DNA of 64,000 nt from Siphonodentalium dalli (GCA_032622095.1 CP136066.1:62962609-63026608); one strand, 5' to 3'. Counted from the first letter of the stretch, positions 12,428 to 23,375 are shown. Notes: generated by a model from the sequence alone, not told the origin. Made by a program: numbers and translations.

Positions 12428-12750
12428 GGACGACCATGGATCGACCATGGATTAACCCTGTGTGAGAACCTTTTGAAATCTCGAGTTTCCAAGTGTTGGA
12501 AATGTCCAAACTGACCCCCCCCCCTAAGGTTAGAAAGTGTTCAACTGGTGGTCATTTCCGTTCAAACACTGGACTAAAGCAGGAAAATATGCAAACGTTG
12601 GTCTAAAAACAACAAATTCCCCACTACTAAATTATTGGAAAATCAAACTGCGAGAACAATTTCAACTTATTGTTGGTGTGAAATGTCCAACCAATGTTAT
12701 CATAAATGAAATTTCAACTGTTGAATATTTTGACAAAAGTTGGGTGTGAA
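12428..12750 (+). mobile_element. Truncated hAT-like non-autonomous element (copy 1)
   Basis: The sequence parallels 24235-24510, 42360-42610 and, reversed, 62090-62420: GGAAATGTCC..CTGACCCCCC, AGTGTTCAACTGGTGGTC, AATTCCCCACTA, GGAAAATCAAACTGC and TTATTGTTGGTGTGAA in order. Both outer ends are missing, so target duplication cannot be assessed. The short plus-strand open frames within it belong to the repeat. Confidence 0.7.
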
Positions 12751-13900
12751 CTCAATATATATATATACCAATTCTGTTGATTGTGTATAACAAGCATGAA
12801 GTCGCACCGTGTCGTGTTGCCGGTATACATTGTTACCATAATATTAAAATTTTATTTTTCTTAACATATTTCACACAATCCTTTCTGTATACATACAATG
12901 TAATAAACGGTCGTATCTGGTGGATAAGCGATTTATTTAAAGACACCTATGGACTTGTTTGGGTGCATGAAACTGATAAGTTAGTATTCAGGCGCTATGC
13001 CAACTGGATAAATGTCTCATTCTACTAATATCACGGAACATCTCAAGCAAATCGACAGTTCCACTCCATAGCAAACATCGTCTAAAATACGTTCAATTGT
13101 AAATATTTACTTCTCGATTCGGGACGCAACTGTCGGCAAAAACACGAAACTATTTCGCCATCGAGTCACTGCATTTAATTTCTATATAAGACTGACGGTG
13201 TGTGTGTGGTCAATTAGGATATAATATTTGTAAAAATAAATAAGTTGAGCAAGATTATTCTACATTTCTATTTGATCGCCCTATTGTTTCGCATCACTTT
13301 AAGAAATTATTGTGGTGGGTGTGCGTTATTCGGTGACGCACCATTCGAACAAGGTCTGCGCTGGCAAGAAACGTTGTTTTGCCAAATGAATTTTTTGTGC
13401 CAAATTCTATCAAGTTTTTGCAACATTGAATGTGCTCCCAACGACAACAGCGCAGTATCCCCCCATTACGCATATACCCCAGTACATTAATTTCGTATAT
13501 TAATATAGATTTTTGATGATTTATTTCCATAAAAAGCCTAGTGTATTCTTATTTATTATTCACAAAATCTGCCGGGAATTTGAGAGAGTATCTCACGTTG
13601 TACATTAAGTGAGCCCAATATAAGATTTCGAAGCAAATAGCAAAGATATAACGTCATCGATATAAACAACTGGCTTCAGATGCAATTCGGCTAAACACTT
13701 TGTAAAGCACGCCCAATTATTACGCTGGTCGCTTTTAGAGATCACGTCAGATTATGTCAACAATTTGTGACGTCGTGCATGTTAGTGTTACGGTCTGTGT
13801 ATTATTCGGTTATGAAACGGCCGGTGACCCAATTGGTATAGTGTACCAATCACCGAACAGGATTCAGTGTAACACATATACAGTCTACGTAAATATTCAC
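12751..13900. other. Proposed intron / intergenic DNA
   Basis: This lies between the two proposed exons on the minus strand. Open frames of about 80 codons occur on both strands at 13245-13530 and overlap each other. One on the plus strand starts with a hydrophobic stretch, but neither has splice or family support. Confidence 0.35.
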
Positions 13901-14243
13901 CTGTGTTATCGAGGTCATGGTACCGATTTGATTTAGCAGTGTGTGCAGCTAAATCGGCGTAGAAGACTTCCAAATCGCCACACAGCTCTTCATAAAGTCT
14001 ATCTGCCCGTCGCGTATAATACTGGTCGGTCATGTCCAGATAACCCGCCCTGGATCCGAGGTGCGACACTAACTGCACGAGGGACCTCTTCTGTTGCCCG
14101 GTCTCGTTAGCCACTAGTCTACTTCCGATGCATGCTCTGAACAGAGGAATAATTGACTCCCGTTCTGACCCAAGCAAATCCGTTTCAGAGGGCACGACAG
14201 ACACCCCTAGTGACAGAACGGCCACAGTGAACAGTGCATCCAT
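13901..14243 (-). CDS. Putative exon 1 of a secreted protein (signal peptide)
   Basis: The minus strand shows a good splice acceptor (TTTTTATTTCCAG, ending near 14262), then 18 bases, then ATG at 14243. The frame runs to a donor-like CAG|GTGAAT at 13901/13900. It encodes residues 1-114. A hydrophobic start (MDALFTVAVLSLGV) looks like a signal peptide with cleavage near residues 18-20. Cysteines lie near 38 and 88, a possible N-glycosylation site NET at 46-48, and amphipathic, probably helical stretches near 54-100. The donor leaves phase 1, which matches the open frame of the exon at 11419-11708. If unspliced, the frame continues to a stop at 13788. No family is recognised. Four cysteines and helical character could suit a small secreted factor, but that is only inference. 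Confidence 0.5.
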
Positions 14244-14862
14244 AGGCGCCGACGAAACTGTCTGGAAATAAAAACAATATAAAACATGTTTGCATGATTT
14301 TCTCGAATAATGCGACCCTTGACTTCATACAATTAAGAACTATCTATCGTTCCAATTAAATGTATGCAGTTAAAACGACAGAAAATAAAGAAAAAATTAT
14401 ATAAGCCTGTTATTGAAATTTTTGGTTACGACTCACAATGCAATGAAAACAATTTAGAATAATGGGACTACTTTTTCCAGTGCACTTTTGTCCTCGTCAG
14501 AAGCCGGACCTACCCTATGATATCGTGTTATAAAAGAACAATTATTAAGTAAATATTAAAAACTGAGACCACCGCCTCTTAATTAATGATCTTTTCGATC
14601 CGGTTTATAAAGCTGAACATTTATATTTTATATTCATTTTAGCAAAATTTATCTTTAAACATGGATTTGGAAAGCAAATTACATAGCATTTGACACATTT
14701 GTGATAGAGGCTCCAGTCCACGCTCACACCAAGCCTTGTACCCTATTTTGTTGGCGACTCCCCCCCCCCAGCTCATTTTAAGTCAATATAGAGTACATAT
14801 GAATATATAGTGTGAATTCCGAACCAGCGAGTGGCTTATTGATTCAGGAATAAGTACATAAA
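14244..14862. other. Upstream region of the putative secreted-protein gene
   Basis: This contains the acceptor at about 14262 and otherwise AT-rich sequence with a C-run near 14761-14769. An untranslated first exon would have to lie at or beyond this block on the minus strand, but none could be pinned down. Confidence 0.35.
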
Positions 14863-14993
14863 TGTGATATCCCCGGGAGCTAGATAATCATGACTCTACT
14901 CGCATATAGTATAAGTGAAGTTTATATTTCTTCAGCACATATATTGGTGCACACACAATGACCTATAGTCTGTATCTCAATACATACACTACA
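14863..14993 (-). repeat. 3' LTR (131 bp)
   Basis: It matches 16326-16438 through CCGGGAGCTAGATAATCATG, ACTCGCATATAG, AAGTGAAGTTTATATTTC and CAATGACCTATAGT. It carries about 18 extra bases relative to the 5' copy. The bases just outside it are ATAAA. Confidence 0.85.
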
Positions 14994-15062
14994 CCCCTTC
15001 CTATATGGCATTTAAACAAGCAACGTTATAGTATTTTAGCGTAATCCGTGTGAATGCACCCT

Positions 15063-16180
15063 CATCTTTCACAGAATTGACGTTTTCTGGTCCCAGTCGT
15101 AAAAAGCATCAAGGCCGTTGCAGTGTGTCTCCTTGCCGGGCACGTCGGATCCTTGGCATAATGTAGTTTAGATCCACAACGGGATCTTTGGCGCCATTTT
15201 CTTGAACGCACCCTTTGTCAATCCTATTCACTGCTTCCGTGCTGGACGCCTCCATAGATTTTGCCTGCAGTATTGACGATTCCGACGCCCTTACTATTTC
15301 TTGTAATGTCTCCAATGTAAACTCTTTCCCTTTTTTTCCAACAGCTTAACCCTCAGCTGGTGAGACGAACACTTCTCTACCACTTGGTCGCGGATTTGGT
15401 CGCTAATTTCTGTAAACTCACACAGTACCGCCTTTTGTCGTAATCGTGTCACGAATTGGTCGACTGTTTCGTCCTGTTGTTGCGCCAAACTCCGAAAAAA
15501 ATGTCTTTCATATGGCGTGTTCGCCTGTGGTTTAACCCTTTACCCAACAGAAGGACCCTGTGCCAATGCATTCTCTTATATATGCGAGTCGACCATAGGT
15601 TGCCTCGCATATATAAGAGAATGCATTGGCTTAACACATTAAAAATTATAAAATTGTTAAAGATTGTAAGAAAAAATGGTAAAAAAAGATTTTGTTTAGG
15701 CCAATGCATTCTCTTATATATGCGAGGCGACCTATGGTCGACTCGCATATATAAGAGAATGCATTGGCACAGGGCATAACTGTAACCATCACAATGTGGT
15801 CAAGGAGCCGGTTCCAATGATATCCATATTTGTATGGTTCTATTGAGACAGACCGAAGATATTTTAGGCTGTTGAAGCTTTATTTGGCCGGTTTTGGCCG
15901 GTTTGTTGGGTAAAGAGTTAAAGTATGCGTCGAGAGCTATGACCGCTTTTTCGTAATCGTTTCCGTCACCTTCCGGCTCTGGAAGCGTGAAGTATAGGTC
16001 CTGAAGAGCAAGCCCTCCGTGGTGTAACAGCATGGCGCGTCTTCTTTTGGCAGATGTTACGTTTTGAGCATCTAGAAAGAGCTCAAATGCTCGCATCCAT
16101 CTCGTCCATCTGGCGGACAAACTGGTTATGTCTCCGTGGCAATCGAATGCCTTCAGTTCTCCCGTGTTTTGAGTCGCCAT
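15063..16180 (-). pseudogene. gag: Ty3-like gag, interrupted and frameshifted
   Basis: From ATG at 16180 the frame encodes a gag N-terminal region with the pattern W.RW..AFELF near residues 25-35 and AMLLHHGGLALQDLY, reaching an ALDAYF block where the TTAA element interrupts it. Directly past the insertion the same protein resumes with NTPYERHFFRSLAQQQDE and then VDQFVTRLRQKAVLCEF, a typical retrotransposon gag core. Near 15330 an A-rich run shifts the frame, after which LETLQEIVRASESS continues. Further down a remnant of a zinc-knuckle region (YAKDPTCPAR) lies in yet another frame, ending at 15063. Gag normally forms the particle that packages the RNA; this copy can no longer make it. Confidence 0.8.
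15536..15917. mobile_element. TTAA-flanked MITE with internal palindromes, 382 bp
   Basis: TTAA lies at 15532-15535 and 15918-15921. The ends are inverted (CCCTTTACCCAACA at the left, TGTTGGGTAAAGAG at the right). Removing the element with one TTAA restores the gag reading frame across the site. Inside are two near-perfect palindromes at 15562-15630 and 15700-15768, both built from CCAATGCATTCTCTTATATA and TGCGAG arms. TTAA targets fit piggyBac or Kolobok-type transposases. A partial second copy lies at 61190-61301. Confidence 0.88.
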
Positions 16181-16325
16181 TTCTCTCACATTTTCGAGAA
16201 CGTCTTGGAGTATAGTAACGTATTGAAACTGCTATAGTCCCCAGATTTAACTTAGTCCCATATGTAACTGTCTTCAGATTTAACTGTCTTCTCCCGCCAA
16301 ATTATTCATCCATGCACGTCGCCAT

Positions 16326-16438
16326 TGTGATATTGCCGGGAGCTAGATAATCATGACTACTCGCATATAGCATAAGTGAAGTTTATATTTCCTCAGCACA
16401 CAATGACCTATAGTTTGTATCTCAATACATACACTACA
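16326..16438 (-). repeat. 5' LTR (113 bp)
   Basis: It is the partner of 14863-14993, with a few substitutions and one 18-base length difference. The second ATAAA target duplication follows at 16439-16443. Confidence 0.85.
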
Positions 16439-17181
16439 ATAAACCCACCATAAACATGCTAAAAATCAACAAAACATGAAAAGAATGGAAATAGGCGAAT
16501 TTCGTGAAATAAATATGGGATATTCAGGAAGTCCTTCCCAACTGCATGTCCATTTTGTCAACCTTACTTCACCGACTCCAGAACAGAAAAGCATTCTCAG
16601 ATTCGTTAAGTATTTTTTCGAGTTATGTGCCTTCATACACGAGAGTTTATCTCATTTCGGAGCCTTTTCAGAATGTAGCCTTTGTATTTCGACGTATTTG
16701 ATCGTATGTGGCTGTCGTTTTGATTGATAGTAACGGGAATTCTCCTAATCGCTACGTCATTGTCACATGTTAAATCATGTGACCGCACCGACAGCTGATC
16801 ATGTGACTTCAATCGCGTGACTTCGTCTAAAACACATGATCTTCGGCATTCTTCGGAATTTTTTGTTTTCGTTATAAAAACAAAATTAGCGATCAAATAC
16901 AAGATTATTTGGGCAAATTGGACATTTTAATTATATCATACAGGTATATTGAAAGAAATTACTAACACATTTTCAGAATAATATTCCTTTAGGAACAAGA
17001 GAAAATTAAGGGCTTTTTCGTTGTTTTAGTAATTTATCTTACCAGATCACACACACAAAGGATAACTTTCTGTATCTATGATTAAGAAGCCAAAATTATT
17101 CTCAAATAAAATGTGCATTCCATTGTATGGACCAAATTTGCCTCAGACACTTACGTGATGAAATGCCATAATTATTATATA
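16439..17181. other. Non-coding block
   Basis: No gene was recognised. Open frames of 83-89 codons on opposite strands overlap near 16633-16727 without supporting features. It contains the E-box cluster annotated separately. Confidence 0.4.
16762..16838. promoter_or_regulatory. Cluster of CATGTGA-type E-boxes
   Basis: GTCACATG at 16762-16769 and CATGTGAC at 16776-16783 form a palindrome around TTAAAT. Further CATGTGA-type sites are ATCATGTGAC at 16798-16807 and ACACATGAT near 16831. TCATGTGA is the preferred site of MITF/TFE-type bHLH-zipper factors. No target gene is seen nearby. Confidence 0.3.
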
Positions 17182-17700
17182 CTAGCCGATGAACCCGAAT
17201 TCGTCTAGGCTTTTTAGGGATTTCTTTGTGATCGCCTCCGTCTGGGCAGAATATTAGGAGAAAGAAATAAAAATATATTTTCAATCGGTCCAGAAACATG
17301 TCTATATGAGCGAGGTCAAGGACACGACCGCACGTGAAATTGGACAGCCCATATTGTTCCCCGAGTCAAAGTAGACCTACATACCAAATTTGAGTCGGAT
17401 CGGTCGAACAGTTTTCGAGTCTATAACACACATACATACACGAGCCCGACGTTGTCCGGGCTATTCAAAAACCAAATTTCAAGTCGATAGCTCTATCCGT
17501 TTCCGAGATCTCGTCTGCGCATGCGAGAAGCGGGCGCTGCACGGGCTCGCCAATACGACGTTGACGACCGCCTGGTCAAACTACACACACGTACCAAGTT
17601 TCGTCCCGATCGGTCGAGAATCGTAGATTTGTAGAAATGACATACATACAGACATACATACATACACATACAGACAGAGGTCTTCAAAATATATATGAGA
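17182..17700 (-). mobile_element. Non-autonomous Helitron-like element, 519 bp
   Basis: Read on the minus strand it starts TCTCATATATATTTTG after a flanking A (17701). It ends CATCGGCTAG before a flanking T (17181), as expected for Helitron insertion between A and T. A degenerate GC-rich foldback precedes the CTAG end. Near the 5' end lie CATACATA/CAGACA microsatellite tracts. Internal segments such as CCGATCGGTCGA recur twice. There is no rolling-circle transposase, so it would depend on another element. An RTE-type 3' end was considered as an alternative. Confidence 0.55.
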
Positions 17701-18420
17701 TTTGAAGTCATGTAAATCATGCTTTTTTCCTGACCATTTGAGTATTATATTATTGTAAAGGAATTTAACAAGGTGTTTAATGTGTAAAATATTTTAAACT
17801 TTTCTGCTACAAATCTGAACGGCAGTATAGTGGAAATTACAATAGGCAATCTTGTCAACAAATTGCATCCATTTGAGACACAAGGTTGTTTTATTCCAGT
17901 ATGTGTACATTCCTGTTGCATTATAAACCGATTAGTACTTTACTGGATGGTAAACAGGAATTACATGGTCATGTTATGTAAAAACACCAATACCAATTTG
18001 ACATTTCGCTGCCAAAATACGACAAAAAGGAACATTGCTCGGACAATGAACATACACACAGGTATGCCCTCACCTACCTCACTTCCCACCGTTAAAATTT
18101 GGAGTAAGTTTCCCGAAAGACGAGTGAAATCCAGTAGCATTCATTGGCATAACAATTGAAATGTTATTTTCTCAACATAAGCATGTTTTACGAGGAAAGG
18201 TCTAATTATTTTACACAATAAACGTTCGTTCTTTATCTGTTTATACACAAAAACCCTTAAAATCGACACAAATTCCGATAAATAGCATTTTCGGAAAAGA
18301 GTATAGACTAACGACTGATTGTGCCATAACTTAATTTACGTCACCACTGTGATTGGACAATCCTTCACAATTTGTTTAATATAGTATGCACAAGTAAGTG
18401 AAAATGCTTAAAGTTCGTCT
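17701..18420. other. Non-coding block
   Basis: Nothing beyond short unsupported open frames was seen. One at 17830-18159 has no recognisable domain. Confidence 0.4.
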
Positions 18421-19650
18421 TCACTCTTTTGTCAATGTTAGTCTTTTATAGTTTATAGTTTACAATGTGCTATAATGTATCCAAAATACGACAAATTGTA
18501 TCTTGTTTTAGTGGAAATAAGTCACATGATAGCATGTTCTAGAAAATAACACAATATAAAACAGTATAAACTATATATATACTAGTATTTTTATAAATGT
18601 AAAATATTACATTCGCACAAAGATGGTGGGTTTCCAAGGTTACACTCGAGAAAGCGAAACCGTTTATTTGCATATGATGGTTGGTATACAATAATATCGA
18701 CACACAAGACGAGGCATCCTAAGTCCCAATGCAATGTACCACATATGAGCGTATATTTAAAGAGCGATTTATGATTACAAAAGATCCATTTTACTAGTAA
18801 CATAAAAATACAGGGTTTTGTTTGAACTTAATTGTCATGGCAGCGCACGAAAATATATAATTTCAACGAGTGGCTCAGCATAATTGTCCTTACCACGCAG
18901 TTTGGACACGTGTGGTAATTTTCCAAGTTAACAAAGAGTACAATACACATATAAACTGGAGTCTGCCTGGACTATTTTATGGAACAATATTTTGAATCTT
19001 CCGCTGACATAAATCAACCTATTGTATTTTATAAGAAGGAAGAAATGTTGATATTAGATATTAATTACCCAGCTAAAGCAGGTTGCGAAATGTTACCACC
19101 CAAGCCCATTGGTCGACTATCGTTGTTTCCTTGCAATATCCATATTTCGTGTGGTAATTTCTAACTAATGTTACTATGCATAGGCCTATTATACACACTG
19201 ACAGCTAACCCGAAAAAATCAGATGTCAGATATCTCAAACATAAGTTATGATTAGTTGAAGTTTGCCGGGGTCAGTTATTCATGTCAGCCGACAATATGT
19301 TCTCTTGATATAGATGGTTTATATATACCCGCTGGTATTTTATACATTTGAGTTAACATAATAATTATGGCGCGATACGTTGGCCTCTCAATCGTCTACA
19401 AATAATTCCCATACCCCAGCTATATACCTAATTAGTTTTAAGAGCTAAATTGACCATCAATAATGTTTCCGTTGTCGAATGTCCGATTTCGGACTAGAAT
19501 TTCTGTTTACCCGCCATAATATCACTTCTTATGACCACATATACATGTATACAAATATTCATGATTACAAATTGATTGTAATAAATATCTATTCCAGCAT
19601 GCAAGTGAACACAGCAATCATTTAGTCATTATTTACTCTATATATTCCAG

Positions 19651-19780
19651 AGATGGATATGCAGACATAGGAGTGCACGACGTGCCAACACATTTTGTCA
19701 AGAAATCTATAAGAAGCCACGCAGGAGAAGAATTGGCAATACAAATTAACCATAATAATCCGGACTCCACAAATCGGTAG
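19651..19780 (+). CDS. Possible short exon after a splice acceptor
   Basis: A tract ending TATATATTCCAG at 19650 is followed by 42 open codons (beginning DGYADIGVHDV) and then TAG at 19778. A second open stretch in another frame follows at 19792-20064. The composition is more coding-like than the flanks, but no family was recognised and the opposite strand is also open further on. Confidence 0.2.
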
Positions 19781-19946
19781 TTCGGCATGGTTTGACACCC
19801 GAAACGATTGAAAGAAAAGACAGGGAGATTGTGCCAGATCGAAATACGAATTCCTTGAGGATTACAAACCGATTACAAAACGATAACACATCTGTTCAGG
19901 GAATTGCAGAATCCCTACTCAACCATGTAAACGACTGCGGTTTCAG

Positions 19947-20204
19947 TCAACACCCATACAAGACTATATGTTCCACGAGTGATGTTTGTGACCAGATCGC
20001 CACACATATACATGACTGCGCAGGTGAACGTGTAACGGGTGTTACCACACCATCTTCATGTTGATCCACACTGGCACGTTCGGGTATCTTCAAATGTCTG
20101 CTCAAGCTCGTGTTGTGTTGGTGGTGAATGCAGTCGGGCTCCCGACACCAGAACTTCGGTGTTGTGGGGGCACCCGACCCAAGAATATCAAAGGATTCGT
20201 CCAT
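19947..20204 (-). CDS. Possible 85-residue exon, unknown protein
   Basis: On the minus strand TTTCTATATTTCAG directly precedes ATG at 20204. The frame runs 85 codons to a stop at 19947 and contains cysteines in FWCREPDC and SCICVA. The stretch 19800-20280 is more GC-rich than its surroundings. The plus strand is open over part of the same region, so strand is uncertain. It lies inside an inverted-repeat-bounded element and may be a captured or transposon exon. Confidence 0.22.
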   Translation of the reverse strand: MDESFDILGSGAPTTPKFWCREPDCIHHQHNTSLSRHLKIPERASVDQHEDGVVTPVTRSPAQSCICVAIWSQTSLVEHIVLYGC

Positions 20205-21106
20205 CTGAAATATAGAAATGGGGCGTATATATAGATTCAGCGACACGTCGAAATGGGGTCCACCAGAAGCATCGGGAAGCAACGGGAAGGTCTACATACT
20301 TTATATGAATGTTATGGACTATAACCAATGGAATACACACACACCAGTTTAATAATTAAGTATATAATTTAACAGCTCCCTGCAATTTCCTTCAATTGTA
20401 CATGGATTGCATGTATTAGTATGGTGACAAAAAGGCAATCCGTGGCACCTCTCGCCCTCCCTAGAGCAAGGTCACATGTTCCCTCTGCATCCTCGCATCC
20501 GGTGCCCCCTGGTCCTGTTCGGTGACATGACCCTCCCCGTGAAATATAGGGAATATCCTATTTTGGTGTATGTATTTGTACTCTTTTGGGATCCAATTGC
20601 TCGACTATACTAAAAACTCTACCACAAAACACCCGACTACCGTTTCGAATTTGATTGTCACCATTAAGTTGTAATTTATTTTTAACTAGAATAAATAAAA
20701 AATTCAAATTTAGACTAAAAATCCAGTCGGAAAGATCAAGATTCTACTTGTTTAAAGTCTGAATTTTCCAACTGCATGATGTTAAATTGGAGGGTTAAAA
20801 TTTACAAATATTAGTCGTATTTGATCAATTTGGGTGGGGGGACAAGCACATCAATGTTCATTGTATCTATTTCGGTGTTCAGAACACCATGCCACTCAAT
20901 ATAACACCCTATTTTAGCACATTTTTGGCACCAGCTGGAGGTAAAAATAAAAAGTTTTATTTGTTGAAACAAAGATTGTAGATTACAACCGTAATAAAAG
21001 TTCAATTATGCCCACATGTGTTTGTCATTGATGGTCTATAATCTATTTTAGTACTAGCGATCGGCGTCACTCCAATATACACACATAATTAAGTGTATGG
21101 CATTTT

Positions 21107-21712
21107 ACAGGGTGTAATCGAAAGTTTACCAGCCGTTCAATACAAATAATAAAAAATACCGGGCGTTTAATGATTGTCAGATTTGTACTGTATACTGTTT
21201 ATACTGTGCTATATTGTGTTATTTTCTAGAACATGCCATCATGTGACTTATTTCCACTAAAACAAGATACAATTTGTCGTATTTTGTATAAATTCTAGCA
21301 TATTGTGAACTATAGTTAATCTATAGTTTAAAAATATAAAAGAATACCACTGACAAAAGAGTGTGGGATTTTCATGGTTACTTATGATAGTTAAAGTGCT
21401 AGTTAAGATAAAAACCAAGGGAAAATCTCAAACATTGGACATTCAAGGACTATTTGTAGGATGATCTAATGCAGCTCATATCTTGACTGACATTTGACCA
21501 TTTTAATAAACATTTGTTAGCCCAAGTATAGCAATATTGGCTGTGGAAATGTAAAAATGTACATTTGTGGCATGTGAAAATCAAGTTAGAAACGTGCAAT
21601 ATGATGCTAACCGGTCGTAAAAGGCATTTTACAGGGTGTAATATAAAGTTCTGGGCGTTCAATACAAATAATAACAAAAATACTGGGCGTTCAATGCTTT
21701 TTTGTCAGATTT
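21107..21712. repeat. Pair of ~90-bp direct repeats 515 bp apart
   Basis: GGCATTTTACAGGGTGTAAT followed by AAAGTT, GTTCAATACAAATAATAA and GGGCGTT occurs at about 21107-21190 and again at 21620-21712. The first copy lies immediately before the right arm of the inverted-repeat-bounded element. Confidence 0.8.
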
Positions 21713-23375
21713 TAACCGACGTTCAATTCTGTTGGGAGCACCACGCTTTGAAATCGGACTCGTATGTCGAGAAAACAGGGGACAAACACTAAGCGTGGCT
21801 TTCAATGGGATATTAAGGCATCCAAAACATATCTTTGTTATGAAATAAGACATCGTATAACTTGAAAAATGAGATTTTGATCGCAAACGTGACGTGTTTT
21901 TACCACGAAAATAGGAGGCTTAACCTTGATTTACGAGAGAACTAGACACGATACTGAAACGAAAATGTAGCTGAACACACCCCTCATTGAGACAGATTGG
22001 CACCCGGGCTGGGATTTTTACACAACGGGAAGGAAAGACAAAAATATACGTACCGTAGTCAGTCTGAGGCGAGCGACATTTATTTATGACTGATTACCGC
22101 AAACCAGCGTTCACTTCCGTTCACACACAGTGGTCTTAGGATTTCTAAAGTAGACAATACAAGAGCCATAACTCGGCTAAAAATCTGGTTTTCGAAGTCG
22201 ATTGAGATATTGTTGTGAAAACTCCATATATAAACTATGCATGGAATCGTTTGACGTTTGTTCGAATTATCGCACTAACAACATTAAATGTATTTAAAAA
22301 ATATATATAATAAAAACTAAATCCATAATCCATATCTAAACGGCTAAGTTTTTGAGAGTCAGGCAAGCCTGCCCGGGATCTCGCCCGCATGCAGACCACC
22401 CCTCGTAAAAGTAGATTGTTTTGAAGACAAACTCGACTGGCTAAAACTTGGAAATGATAGTTGAACACTATTTCAATAGAATACGAACACGTATAGGTAA
22501 GACAGACGTAGTGTATAGTGTAGGGGGATATAACAGAGGGAAGGGCAATGACATATAGAGGGAGAATGGAGAGAGATGGAGAGGGAAGGGAGAGATTATT
22601 CTTAGACCTCGCACTATGTGGTGTTTGCTTTTGTTATGAAAATATTATTTATACTCGGGAAGGTCATAATTTGACATACATTATTGTATGGACTTTACTT
22701 ATATTTGTTATAAGTCTTCTCTTAATGGCTGTTCTTATTTCATATGCAGTGAGAGCGATGTTTAAACTCATTGTTGCCGATCTCATGAACCAGAACAAAT
22801 CATTTAGTGAAAATGTCTTGCTGCTCCGATTTGAGCAAAATGTGTGTCTAGGTCTTACTGCACTTAACTGTATCAAATAATTAATATCCTCTCTCAGCAT
22901 GCCCCATCCAATTATTTCAATCCGCATGTGGGTTTATCCATTGAATATTGCAATGATTGAAAGTCCGCGGATGTTTTTGACAGTTCCACATATGGATTTT
23001 TTTCTCCCAGATATTAACAGAAAGTTATCGACACATAGAACTGCACTGTGGTTCCCCGTCAGCATTTAACTCGTCTTAACCTCTGCAACTGTCTGAACCA
23101 GTTTTCAGGGTTCTCAACAAAGGTGTAACGTTCGATACTGAGACCGCGAGAAAGTTATTTTCTGAAGTTGTCACATATAACAACCCTACGTTAACAGAGT
23201 GAATAACATGTGTGTCATAAAGAAGAAACATGGTGGCAAGTGTTCGATTTGTAATAGTCATGACACAGTATGTCGTGGACGAATTTTCCTTGGGGCAGCA
23301 AGTGACACGTTATTCGCTACTGTTTAGGCCCCGATCGGTGATAATGTCCCACTGATTACACAGTGCGTAGCGGTG
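21713..23375. other. Non-coding block
   Basis: A 110-codon plus-strand frame at 22548-22880 includes one hydrophobic stretch that could span a membrane, but its start lies in a purine-rich low-complexity run and no family fits. No other support for genes was seen. Confidence 0.35.

Larger units (their letters stand above)
14863..16438 (-). mobile_element. Small LTR retroelement carrying only gag
   Basis: Direct repeats at 14863-14993 and 16326-16438 start TG and end CA on the minus strand (TGTAGTG to TATCACA). They are flanked by an identical 5-bp target duplication ATAAA (14858-14862 and 16439-16443). A purine-rich tract AGGAAGGGG abuts the 3' LTR (14994-15002). A primer-binding-like TGGCGACGTGCATGG starts one base after the 5' LTR. 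The only protein remnant between them is a Ty3-like gag; no protease, reverse transcriptase or integrase is present. Without the nested TTAA element the length is about 1.19 kb. It resembles the gag-bearing short LTR elements described in plants (TR-GAG). It must have used enzymes from a larger relative. Confidence 0.85.
18421..21365. mobile_element. Inverted-repeat-bounded element, ~2.9 kb
   Basis: The left arm (18421-18572) is the reverse complement of the right arm (about 21196-21365) with scattered differences. Shared blocks include CACTCTTTTGTCA, AATACGACAAATTGTATCTT, GTTTTAGTGGAAATAAGTCA and CATGTTCTAGAAAATAACAC. No terminal target duplication was resolved, so this could be a DNA transposon or two inverted copies of one repeat. 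Two exon-like segments lie inside (19651-19780 and 19947-20204). Confidence 0.6.

Noticed and set aside
13245-13530. Overlapping plus and minus frames of about 80 codons, one starting with a hydrophobic stretch
   Set aside because: Mutually overlapping, with no splice or homology support, and inside the proposed intron.
22548-22880. 110-codon frame with a possible transmembrane helix
   Set aside because: The start lies in a purine-rich low-complexity run. There are no splice signals, homology or paralogues, and the opposite strand is equally open.
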